DNA from: Burkholderiales bacterium
GTDB lineage: Bacteria; Pseudomonadota; Gammaproteobacteria; Burkholderiales; JAEUOS01
Assembly (NCBI GenBank): GCA_947473125.1
Contig: CANJDH010000030.1
Coordinates: 1 to 45,308, forward strand
Reading direction: 5' to 3'
Length of the DNA stretch: 45,308 nt
Shown here: piece by piece, positions 9,493 through 17,251 of the stretch
How positions within the stretch are numbered: position 1 is the stretch's first letter
Layout: each line of letters starts with the position of its first letter
Made by a program: the position numbers and the translations under genes
The notes under the pieces: generated by a model
The model's input: the letters and a program-made list of their open reading frames with translations, nothing else
Told to the model about the DNA's origin: nothing
Databases searched by the model: none

Positions 9493-11232
9493 CTACGCTG
9501 CTGGAATCACCGGCAGCAACAGGCTCGGAGACCGGCTGCCGCCGAAGTGCAGCGTGACCTTGCCGCCGAATATGCCGGCCGGCCGGTCTTCGGGATCGTC
9601 GTGCACGAACGGCCCGCAACCCTTCATCGGATGCTTCATGTTCGACAGCGTTGCCGCGGGACCGTCCCATTCGTAGTCCTTGCCGCGCAGCGTCAGGGCA
9701 ATCGTGTAGCCCTTGGGCACGACGATGCAGGTGGCCCAGATCTCGACGTCCAGCGCCACTTCCTGGCCGGGCTGCAGCGGTTGCTTCTCGTCGTGCGTAT
9801 GGAACGGCCGGTATGGAAGCGAGCGCACTGCATCGAGCTTGCGATGCGACGCGCGCAGCCAGCCCAGGCTGATCGGCGAGTGCGGGTCGAGCGCGCCCTG
9901 GAACACCACCTCGGTGCCTTGCGGATCGAACACGCGCAACACTGCAAACACGTCGGCATCGGCGGTCGACGACGACAAAAACAGCTTGAGCGCCGACGGG
10001 CCGGTAATTTCGGTGGCCTCGGCAAGCGGCGCAGTCTTGAATGTCACGCCATCACCCAGAGCGTCATAAGTAATCGCCCCTTCCGCGGTGACCGGGGTTG
10101 GCGACAAACGCATGCCGTTCGGGTCGAGATGGAAGTGGGTCCATTTTGTGCGCGCCAGCGGCCATTCGGATTCGTGGCGTTCCACAAAGGTCTCGCCGGG
10201 GTGGCGGATCTGCAGGCGAATCCGCGGCTCTTTGTCCCAGCCGTTGGCCGCGCCCTTGAGGAAGAAATCGAAGAACTTCTTTTGCATCCTGACGCCATAG
10301 TCGGTGTAAAACGGCGCCCAGTGCGAGCCGCCATGCGCTTCAAGCCACTTCTGGCTGGAGGCCGCGCCAACGAAGCCTTCGAGATTGCCGCGCAGGTGCA
10401 GGCCGTGGCCGCCCCAGTTGGCCGCCGACAGCAACGGCACCTTGACGCGCGACAGGTCGGCCGAGCGTTCGCGATAGTAGGGGCCGTCGAGTTCGCGGGC
10501 GAGCAGTTGCCCCGCCATGTTCTCGCGGTTCTTCACCAGCTCTTCAGCCGTCAGCGTATCGGGGCCGCAGGCCCACTCGCCGGTGACCGGGCTCTTGCGC
10601 CCGTTTGCGCCGACGCCGTGCTGCACCGTCTTGACCTGCATGTCCTGCCAGTTCTTGCGGAACGAGCAGAGGATGCCGCCATGGCGGTTACCGTCGCGGT
10701 AGTTGTCATGCCAGCCCTCCCATACGCAGATTGCGGCAAGATGCGGCGGTTGGGTCGCCGCAGCGCGCCACTGGTTGGCGGCGTAGTAGGAAATGCCATT
10801 CAGGCCCACCTTGCCGGTGGACCACGGTTGCACTGCAGCCCATTCGATGCAGTCGTGATAGTCCTTCTGCTCGCGGTCGTTGTTGTGGCACAGGTAACCC
10901 GGCGAACGCCCGGCGCCGCGCGAATCGACGCGCACGCACACATACCCGTCCGGCACCCACTTCTCGGGGTCGACCACCTCCCAGTTCGCATACAGGTTGG
11001 TGGTGCCCGACACCGCGTCCGGATTCTCGCGGCACATGATGTCCCATGAGGTCTTGTAGCCTTCCTGGAACGCTACGCCCTTGCCATACGGCCCGTAGGT
11101 CATCAGCACCGGGTAGCGCCCTTCTGCTACCGGGCGGAACACGTCGGCGCGCAGCACCAGGCCATCGTCCATGGTGACCGGCACATCCCAATCGATGCGC
11201 ATGCCGTCGCGTACTTCGCTTTTGAATTCCAT
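9493..11232 (-). CDS. CocE/NonD-family hydrolase (X-Pro dipeptidyl-peptidase S15 fold), copy 1
   Basis: 579 residues from an ATG with GAGGAAC 7 nt upstream. The S15-type catalytic domain has the oxyanion segment TYGPYGKG (45-52) and the nucleophile S148 in NGISYYAANQW. The C-terminal jelly-roll region (from about 330) is the X-Pro/CocE C-terminal domain. CocE/NonD enzymes cleave esters and amides, for example cocaine or glutaryl cephalosporins. No signal peptide is seen, so hydrolysis is probably cytoplasmic, after uptake. It is the last gene of the nine-gene minus-strand cluster, 35 bp after a Bug gene. It is a close paralogue of the CocE gene at 17252-18994, by eye near-identical through most motifs. 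Confidence 0.92.
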   Translation of the reverse strand: MEFKSEVRDGMRIDWDVPVTMDDGLVLRADVFRPVAEGRYPVLMTYGPYGKGVAFQEGYKTSWDIMCRENPDAVSGTTNLYANWEVVDPEKWVPDGYVCVRVDSRGAGRSPGYLCHNNDREQKDYHDCIEWAAVQPWSTGKVGLNGISYYAANQWRAAATQPPHLAAICVWEGWHDNYRDGNRHGGILCSFRKNWQDMQVKTVQHGVGANGRKSPVTGEWACGPDTLTAEELVKNRENMAGQLLARELDGPYYRERSADLSRVKVPLLSAANWGGHGLHLRGNLEGFVGAASSQKWLEAHGGSHWAPFYTDYGVRMQKKFFDFFLKGAANGWDKEPRIRLQIRHPGETFVERHESEWPLARTKWTHFHLDPNGMRLSPTPVTAEGAITYDALGDGVTFKTAPLAEATEITGPSALKLFLSSSTADADVFAVLRVFDPQGTEVVFQGALDPHSPISLGWLRASHRKLDAVRSLPYRPFHTHDEKQPLQPGQEVALDVEIWATCIVVPKGYTIALTLRGKDYEWDGPAATLSNMKHPMKGCGPFVHDDPEDRPAGIFGGKVTLHFGGSRSPSLLLPVIPAA

Positions 11233-11267
11233 TGCGGCGTTCCTCGTTGCGTCTCTAGACGCGGTTG

Positions 11268-12239
11268 TCATTCGGGTTTGATGTTTGCAGACTTGGCGAC
11301 CTTGGCCCACAGGTCCATCTCGGCGCGCACGCGCGCGCCAAACTCCTCGGGCGTCTGCCCGCCGGGCTCGGCGCCAATATCGGTAAAGCGCTTTTGCACG
11401 TCGGCGTCCTTGAGTACGGTGGCCACATCGCGCTGGATCTTGGCGATCACATCCTTCGGCGTGCCCTTCGGGGCAAACAGCCCGAACCACGAAATCGCCT
11501 CATAGCCCGGCACTTCCGCCGACATCACCGGCGCGTCCGGAAACAAGGGGGTCGGTTTCGACGAAGCGACACCCAGCATGCGCACCCGGCCGGCCTTCAC
11601 CTGCCCCTGCACCGAACTGACCGCCGCAATGCCGATCGGCACGTGGCCGCCGGCCAGATCGGTCATCAGCGGCCCTGCCCCCTTGTAGGACACGCTCTGC
11701 AGGTCGGTCCCGGCGAGCATGTTGAACAGGTGGCCGGCAAAGGCCGAGCTCGAATCGGACGTGCCGAACGAGACCGACCCCGGCTTGGCGCGCATGATCG
11801 CAATCAATTCCTTGATGCTCCGCGCCGGAAAGTTGGCGGCTGCCACCATGGCAAACGGCGACACCGACACGATCGTCACCGGCTGAAAATCGCCCATCGG
11901 GTCGTAGGGCAGCTTGGCATACATGCTCGGATTGACCACGTAGGCGGTCGAGGTCAGGAGCAGCGTGTAGCCGTCCCCCGGGCTCTTGGCCACCGCGTCG
12001 GTACCGATGATGGTGTTGGCGCCGGGTTTGGTCTCGATGATGACGGGCTGCCCCCACAACGCGGCCAGCTTCTCGTTGATGATGCGCGCGTTGGCGTCGG
12101 TGCTGCCCCCCGGTGCGAACGGAATGACGATACGCACGGGTTTGGATGGGAATGCCTGGGCGTGTGCCGCCAACGGCACGGCGCCCGCAGCCATGCCGAA
12201 CGAAAGAATCAGTGCGACGCGCGCGATCATTGGGTTCAT
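11268..12239 (-). CDS. Bug/TctC-family periplasmic substrate-binding protein 1
   Basis: 323 residues with a signal peptide ending around AAHAQ (residue 28) and the family opening FPSKPVRIVIPFAPGGSTD. The HVPIGIAAVSSVQGQVKAGRVRMLGV block and the closing WFGLFAPKGTP...IAKIQ block are Bug landmarks. Bug proteins bind carboxylates, often aromatic or amidated acids, in the periplasm and classically pass them to TctA/TctB, which are absent here. GGAGAG lies upstream of the ATG. It sits between Bug 2 (72 bp upstream) and the CocE gene (35 bp downstream). Confidence 0.93.
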   Translation of the reverse strand: MNPMIARVALILSFGMAAGAVPLAAHAQAFPSKPVRIVIPFAPGGSTDANARIINEKLAALWGQPVIIETKPGANTIIGTDAVAKSPGDGYTLLLTSTAYVVNPSMYAKLPYDPMGDFQPVTIVSVSPFAMVAAANFPARSIKELIAIMRAKPGSVSFGTSDSSSAFAGHLFNMLAGTDLQSVSYKGAGPLMTDLAGGHVPIGIAAVSSVQGQVKAGRVRMLGVASSKPTPLFPDAPVMSAEVPGYEAISWFGLFAPKGTPKDVIAKIQRDVATVLKDADVQKRFTDIGAEPGGQTPEEFGARVRAEMDLWAKVAKSANIKPE

Positions 12240-12311
12240 GAGGTTCTCTCCAGAGGTTAGGGCTTGCGTCTGCCCTTCAAAACAAGGTGACGCGAATAGC
12301 AGGTATGGCGC

Positions 12312-13277
12312 TCATTCGAGCTTGATGTTGGCGTCCTTGATGACACGGCCCCACTTCGCCGTTTCAGCGCGGATGAAAGCGAGGAATTCTTCCGGCGATT
12401 CGCCGCCGTATTCATAACCTTGCTGGATCGCGTCGGCCTTCATCGCCGGCGTGGCGAGGATCTTTGCGGTTTCCGCTTGCAGGCGCAGGATCACTTCGCG
12501 GGGCGTGCCTGCCGGCACAAACAGCCCGTTCCAGCCGGATGCCTCGACCCCGGCCAGCCCTGCCTCGGCGAAGGTTGGCACATCGGGAAGAAAGCCGAAG
12601 CGCTTCGATGCGGCAACACCGATTGCGCGCAACTTGCCCGACCGAATGTGCTGGGCCACCACCACCGGCGCGAGGTACGCTGTCGACACGTGGCCGGCGA
12701 GCAGGTCGGGCAGTTCGGCGCCGATCGCCTTGTAGGGAATCTCGCGCACCGAAATGCCGGCGGCCGACTTGACCTTCTCACCCAGCAACTGCGTAATCGC
12801 GCCGGTACCGCCGGAAGCAAACGTCAGCAGTTGCGGCTGTGCCTTGGCCAGCGCGATGTACTCCTTGAGGTTGTTGGCCGCAACCGACGGATGCACCACC
12901 ATCACCAGCGGCGTGCTGGTCAGACGCGTCACCGGCACCAGGCCCTCGCCGAGGCGGCAGCAGGTGTCGTTGCTGAGCAGGTCGTTGAGCGAGTTGTTGA
13001 TGTTGGCGTGCAGCCAGGTGTGGCCGTCGGGTGCAGCGCGCGCCACTTCACGCGCGCCGATCGCGCTGTTGGCGCCAGGGCGGTTGTCGATCACCACGGA
13101 TTGCCCGAGCACTTCGGCCAATGCCGGGGCGAGCTTGCGTGCGAACACGTCGACGGCGCTGCCGGGTCCGGCCGGCTCCACCAGGCGAATCGTCTTGGTC
13201 GGCCAGGTTTGCGCCTGGACCAAAGGTGCCGCGTGCATGGCTAGCGCGGCAACGAACAAACCAGTGATTGTCTTCAT
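12312..13277 (-). CDS. Bug/TctC-family periplasmic substrate-binding protein 2
   Basis: 321 residues with a signal peptide cut near APLVQAQ and the start-of-domain motif WPTKTIRLVEPAGPGSAVD. This is a divergent form of the Bug PFxPGGxxD loop (E-P-A-G-P-G-S), which may change ligand choice. A pair of cysteines (SNDTCCRLGEG) in the first lobe is unusual for the family. GGAGACC lies close upstream of the ATG. It is followed 72 bp later by Bug 1 and preceded by an alpha/beta-hydrolase gene 41 bp upstream. Confidence 0.9.
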   Translation of the reverse strand: MKTITGLFVAALAMHAAPLVQAQTWPTKTIRLVEPAGPGSAVDVFARKLAPALAEVLGQSVVIDNRPGANSAIGAREVARAAPDGHTWLHANINNSLNDLLSNDTCCRLGEGLVPVTRLTSTPLVMVVHPSVAANNLKEYIALAKAQPQLLTFASGGTGAITQLLGEKVKSAAGISVREIPYKAIGAELPDLLAGHVSTAYLAPVVVAQHIRSGKLRAIGVAASKRFGFLPDVPTFAEAGLAGVEASGWNGLFVPAGTPREVILRLQAETAKILATPAMKADAIQQGYEYGGESPEEFLAFIRAETAKWGRVIKDANIKLE

Positions 13278-13318
13278 GAAGGTCTCCGGTCCAATGGGAA
13301 AAGTTCAAAGGGTGATGT

Positions 13319-14110
13319 TCAATGCTGGTCGAGGAAAGCACGCAGGATACCGTTGTAGCCGGCCTCGTTTTGCAGGTTTGCAATATGTGCAGCCTGCGGT
13401 ACCGGCGTATACGATGCGCCCGGCACTTTGGCGGCCAGCGTGCGCATCAGCGCTTCCGGCCCGCCGACTTTGTCTTCCGCACCACCCATGAACAGCGTAG
13501 GCGCGGTGATGCGGCCAATCTCGTCCTCTATGTCGAGCCCGACGAACGCTGCCACATTGCCCAGATAGCCCTCCTTACTGGTGGCACGGATCATCGCGCG
13601 CACCTCGTCAAGCTTGCCCGGATGCGCTGCCTTGAAATCTTCCGAAAACCAGCGCTGCGCGGTCTGCTCGACGATCGCCTCGACGCCCTCGGCCGTCACA
13701 GTATCAATGAGCCGCTGCCACATCGCCGCAAAGTCGGGCACCATGCGCGCCCGGCAGCAGGTCGGCAGCAGGGCGATGATGCGCGCCGGATGGTCGATCG
13801 CGACGCGCATCGCCACCGGGCCGCCGAGGCCCAGCGCCACCAGGTGCGAGCGCTGGATGCCCAGCGCATCCCACAACGCCACCAGATCAGCCGCTAGCGA
13901 TGCAATCGAATACGCACCGGGCGTAGCTTCGCTTTTGCCCTGGCCGCGCAGGTCGTAGCGCAACACCCGGTACTTGTCGCCCAACGCGCGTGCCTGCCCG
14001 GCAAACAGCGTGGTGTCGTTGGCGATGCCGGTGATGAAGGTCACCCAGGGGGCACCTTCCGGGCCATCCACGGTGTAATGCATGTTGATGCCGTTCGCTT
14101 GAACAAACAT
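13319..14110 (-). CDS. Alpha/beta-hydrolase-fold protein with Ser-to-Gly at the nucleophile
   Basis: 263 residues resembling 3-oxoadipate enol-lactonase and related hydrolases, with FITGIANDTT, RYDLRGQGKS (51-60) and a complete fold to the C-terminus. The nucleophile elbow reads V-A-L-G94-L-G-G where the family has G-x-S-x-G-G; the codon is GGC, one base from AGC. The acid (GGAEDKVGG) and a late His (QAAHIANL) are present. Loss of the Ser would prevent ordinary esterase chemistry, so the protein may have another reaction or a binding role, or the call could be a sequencing error. AAGGAG precedes the ATG well. It is 12 bp from the upstream hydrolase gene. Confidence 0.88.
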   Translation of the reverse strand: MFVQANGINMHYTVDGPEGAPWVTFITGIANDTTLFAGQARALGDKYRVLRYDLRGQGKSEATPGAYSIASLAADLVALWDALGIQRSHLVALGLGGPVAMRVAIDHPARIIALLPTCCRARMVPDFAAMWQRLIDTVTAEGVEAIVEQTAQRWFSEDFKAAHPGKLDEVRAMIRATSKEGYLGNVAAFVGLDIEDEIGRITAPTLFMGGAEDKVGGPEALMRTLAAKVPGASYTPVPQAAHIANLQNEAGYNGILRAFLDQH

Positions 14111-14122
14111 GTTTCGGACTCC

Positions 14123-14980
14123 TTACTGTTGCTGCGCAGCGGCGCCGGCAACATGGTGCATGAATGCGACAAACTTGCGCGCCATCGCCGGTTCGTGCGG
14201 CGCCCAGTCCGAAAACGGCAGCAGCGGCACGTCCTGGTCCTGGATCGGCAACTGGAACAGCTCGCTGCCGGGAATCAGCTTGTGCGCCGCCAGGCCGTTG
14301 CCCGACGCATGGGTGTTGTCGTTGCCGGGCACGATCAGCGTCGGCACCTTGATCGAGCCAAGTTGTGCGTCGGTCAGTCCCATCACCGGAGCACGCGGCC
14401 CCTGCAGGAAGATCGCCAGCCAATGCTCCATCACCCGGATGTACTCGGCCGGGTCCATCGCCATCAGCTTGTCGCGGTTCGCCGGATTCGCGGCGATGCG
14501 CTCCTGGTATTGCTCGGTGGCGCACACCGCCGCCATGCCGCCCTCGCGCGCCGCCTTGATGAACTGGCCGTAATACATGTTCGGCAGGCGGCCGGCAGCA
14601 AAGGCGCCGCCGGTGATGCGCGCCAGGATCAGGCCGCGCACCTGCTGCGGGTGGCGCAGGTACACCAGCATCGACATGCGCGCCCCCGACGAGGTGCCGC
14701 CGATGAATGCCGGCAACGCATTGAGCTGACCGAGCAGGACCACCAGATCATCGGCCCAGATTTCCTCCTCGCCCTCGTTTCCGGCGATCACCACTTCGGA
14801 AGCCCCCGTGTTGCGCCGGTCATGCAACAGCACGCGGCAGCCTTCCGCGGCGAGCTTTTGTGCCAATGGCACGAACTCGGTGAAACCGCGCCGCCCGCCG
14901 GTGACAAACGCGAACCACGGCCCGCGATCGCCAAACGTTTGGTAATGGATCTTGACGCCACGTATGTCTGCTATCGGCAC
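14123..14980 (-). CDS. Alpha/beta-hydrolase with intact GTSSG nucleophile elbow
   Basis: 285 residues. I chose the GTG at 14980 because CTGGAGACAGCA gives a well-spaced Shine-Dalgarno, and an upstream ATG at 15028 would overlap the previous gene and add a non-conserved leader. The product opens PIADIRGVKIHYQTFGDRGPW. The nucleophile S97 lies in G95-T-S-S-G99. VTGGRRGFTEF and HDRRNTGASE correspond to the oxyanion and strand-4 regions. It is a probable cytoplasmic esterase or C-C hydrolase of unknown substrate. The gene is in the middle of the nine-gene cluster, 34 bp after the 402-residue hydrolase gene and 12 bp before the Ser-less one. Confidence 0.88.
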   Translation of the reverse strand: MPIADIRGVKIHYQTFGDRGPWFAFVTGGRRGFTEFVPLAQKLAAEGCRVLLHDRRNTGASEVVIAGNEGEEEIWADDLVVLLGQLNALPAFIGGTSSGARMSMLVYLRHPQQVRGLILARITGGAFAAGRLPNMYYGQFIKAAREGGMAAVCATEQYQERIAANPANRDKLMAMDPAEYIRVMEHWLAIFLQGPRAPVMGLTDAQLGSIKVPTLIVPGNDNTHASGNGLAAHKLIPGSELFQLPIQDQDVPLLPFSDWAPHEPAMARKFVAFMHHVAGAAAQQQ

Positions 14981-15014
14981 TGCTGTCTCCAGAATGAAGG
15001 ATGGAACGCCGGAT

Positions 15015-16223
15015 TCAGCCCGGCGCAAAGGCCAGCCGGCGCTGGTCGATCTTGAAAATGTCGGTCAGCCAGTCAAGCATGATTTCCTGGCCCAGGGTCG
15101 GGTTGTCGTGCTGGCAATGCTCGGCGCCGGTCTCTTCGGCGTCGGTCAGGCGCAGCGTCACGTTGATGCCCTTCGATTTCGCGTAGTCGTGCACCTGCTT
15201 GACGGTCTCGACGCCGAGCACGTCGTGCCCGCCATGCAGCACCAGATACGGGCAGCGCATTTCGTCGAGCACGCCGTCGAGCTTGAATGGCGCGGCTATC
15301 TCGACCGCCTCGGTCATGGTCTTCGCGCCCAGCACCCATTTCATGTGGCCGGCCAATGCGTGATGCTCGCCGCGGTCGGCGAAGCGCTTGGCAATGTCCC
15401 AGATCGCACCATGCGATATGCAGGCCGCAAGGCGATGTTCCTTCGACCCGGCGCGCGCGGCGTAATAGCCGCCCATGCTCGAACCACTAACTGCAATCCG
15501 TGTGGCGTCGACATCGGCACGCTGCTCCAGCCAGTCGATGCAACGGCCGATCGGCACTTCGTAATCGTGGCGCGACACGATGTTCTGGCGGCGCAACGCG
15601 CCGCCCTGCCCCGGGCCGTCCACCAGCAGGACCGCAATGCCGCGCTGTACCGCGCCGCGCCCGGTCATGAACCAGAGTTCGTCCTTGAACGAATCGAGGC
15701 CGCCCACCGAAATGAGCACCGGCTGCTTCACGTTGCCGCCCCGGCCATAGGCCGGTGACTTGACGAAATAGGCCGGCAGGGTCTTGCCGTTCTCGTAGGG
15801 GATTTCGACCACTTCACCGGGCGGATCGAGGTGGCGCAGCCATTTCTGGCTCGCCGCCTCGCAGCGCGTGAAGGTCGGCAGGCGCCGCGGGTCGTCCGCC
15901 GGCAGCCAGAACTCCGCTGAGCGGAACTGGTCGGCCGAGCGCAACCAGCAATTCATCGCGGTACGAATGTGCCCGGCCTTTTCGGCCGCGTCGCCGCGCA
16001 CGTCGTTGCGATTGGCGACGTGCATCCATTCGTCGTGCCAGCTGTCGAGGTCGCCGGGCACCATGCGGCTGGCCGCCTGGAACGATTCGCTGACGCTGCC
16101 GCCGCCCTCCTGGGTTTCGCCGAGCGCGCGGCGAAACTGGTAAGACATGAAAAAATGGTCCGGCCAGTGGTGCCAGCCGAACGGCTCGTAGCGGGGCGCC
16201 GCCCCAGATGCAGGTGCCGTCAT
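15015..16223 (-). CDS. Alpha/beta-hydrolase, 2,6-dihydroxypseudooxynicotine hydrolase-like/FrsA-like
   Basis: 402 residues with a helical N-terminal half (about 1-140) preceding the alpha/beta core. This layout is known from 2,6-dihydroxypseudooxynicotine hydrolase, which cleaves a C-C bond. The nucleophile S249 lies in V-S-G-S-S-M-G-G. Other marks are ISVGGLDSFKDE, VDGPGQGG and the acid/base region LVLHGGHDVLG and GAEHCQHDN. No signal peptide is seen. It begins 21 bp after the Bug 3 gene. The relation to C-C hydrolases is based on architecture only; an esterase or peptidase is possible. Confidence 0.87.
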   Translation of the reverse strand: MTAPASGAAPRYEPFGWHHWPDHFFMSYQFRRALGETQEGGGSVSESFQAASRMVPGDLDSWHDEWMHVANRNDVRGDAAEKAGHIRTAMNCWLRSADQFRSAEFWLPADDPRRLPTFTRCEAASQKWLRHLDPPGEVVEIPYENGKTLPAYFVKSPAYGRGGNVKQPVLISVGGLDSFKDELWFMTGRGAVQRGIAVLLVDGPGQGGALRRQNIVSRHDYEVPIGRCIDWLEQRADVDATRIAVSGSSMGGYYAARAGSKEHRLAACISHGAIWDIAKRFADRGEHHALAGHMKWVLGAKTMTEAVEIAAPFKLDGVLDEMRCPYLVLHGGHDVLGVETVKQVHDYAKSKGINVTLRLTDAEETGAEHCQHDNPTLGQEIMLDWLTDIFKIDQRRLAFAPG

Positions 16224-16244
16224 GTTTTGCTGCTTTCGAATCGG

Positions 16245-17216
16245 TTACTGCGGTTTGAAGCCGATGTCGCGCACCAGCTTGCCGTACTTGGCGTAGTCGC
16301 TCTTGATGACTTCGCCAAAGTATTCCGGCGATTCGGCGACCACGATCAAGCCCAGCGCCACCAGTTTCTCGACCACCTCGGGCTGCTTCATGGCGCGGTT
16401 GATTTCGTCATTGAGTTTGGCGACGATGTCGCGCGGCGTGCCGGCTGGCGCCACGTAGCCGAACCAGCCGCCCGATTCATAGCCCGACACGGTTTCCCCG
16501 GCGGCCGGCGTGTCGGGCCAGGTATTGACGCGCGTCTTGTTGGTGATCGCCAGCAGGGTGATGCGCCCCGAGCGGATGTGCGGCGTGATGCCGGAGATGC
16601 CGTCGATGCCGGCCTGCACCTGGCCGCCGACCAGGTCGGTGACGATCTGCGCCGAGCCCTTGTAGGGGATGTGGTTGTAGGTGAAATTACCCATCATGCG
16701 CAGGTGTTCGAACACCAGGTGCGGGAAGCCGCCTTCGCCGTTGGTCGCGACGGTGAGCTTACCGGGGTTCGCCTTGGCGTAGGCGATCATCTCCGCCAGG
16801 GTCTTGAACGGCGCGTTGGTGCTCGCGACAATGCCCTGGTAGTTGGTGGTCGAAATCGCGACCGGCGCAAAATCCTTGAGCGCATCGTAAGGAATGTTCT
16901 TGCTGGTATGCGGCAGTACCACCAGGTTGCCGCCCTGCCCGGCGCCGATGGTGTAACCGTCGGGAGCCGCCTTGGCGACCAGGTCCAGGCCGAGCATGCC
17001 GCTGGCTCCGGCACGGTTCTCGACCACGACCTGCTGCCCGAGCCGCTCCGAGAGTCGCGGCGCCACCAGGCGCGTCATGATGTCCATGGTGTTGCCCGGC
17101 GGGAACGGGATGATGATCCTGATGGGCTTGTTGGGGTAACCCTGCGCCTGCACCAGCGTCGCACAGACCAGTGCCAACGCCGCCAGCACGAAACGCACTA
17201 CCAATACGGTTTTCAT
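16245..17216 (-). CDS. Bug/TctC-family periplasmic substrate-binding protein 3
   Basis: 323 residues with a signal peptide ending around TLVQAQ and the domain start GYPNKPIRIIIPFPPGNTMD. The PGGxxD loop is PPGNTMD here. The middle contains IPYKGSAQIVTDLVGGQVQAGIDG, a standard Bug segment. AAAGGA lies upstream of the ATG. It sits between the second CocE gene (35 bp upstream) and the 402-residue hydrolase (21 bp downstream). A CocE-Bug pairing is found at both ends of the cluster but in opposite order. Confidence 0.93.
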   Translation of the reverse strand: MKTVLVVRFVLAALALVCATLVQAQGYPNKPIRIIIPFPPGNTMDIMTRLVAPRLSERLGQQVVVENRAGASGMLGLDLVAKAAPDGYTIGAGQGGNLVVLPHTSKNIPYDALKDFAPVAISTTNYQGIVASTNAPFKTLAEMIAYAKANPGKLTVATNGEGGFPHLVFEHLRMMGNFTYNHIPYKGSAQIVTDLVGGQVQAGIDGISGITPHIRSGRITLLAITNKTRVNTWPDTPAAGETVSGYESGGWFGYVAPAGTPRDIVAKLNDEINRAMKQPEVVEKLVALGLIVVAESPEYFGEVIKSDYAKYGKLVRDIGFKPQ

Positions 17217-17251
17217 GGAAGAGTCCTTTCTCGCAATTAGCTTGTCGTGAA

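Noticed and set aside
9328-11049. 573-codon plus-strand open frame opposite the first CocE gene
   Set aside because: Arg/His/Ala-rich shadow of a clear CocE gene; high GC keeps antisense frames open, and no domain is recognisable.
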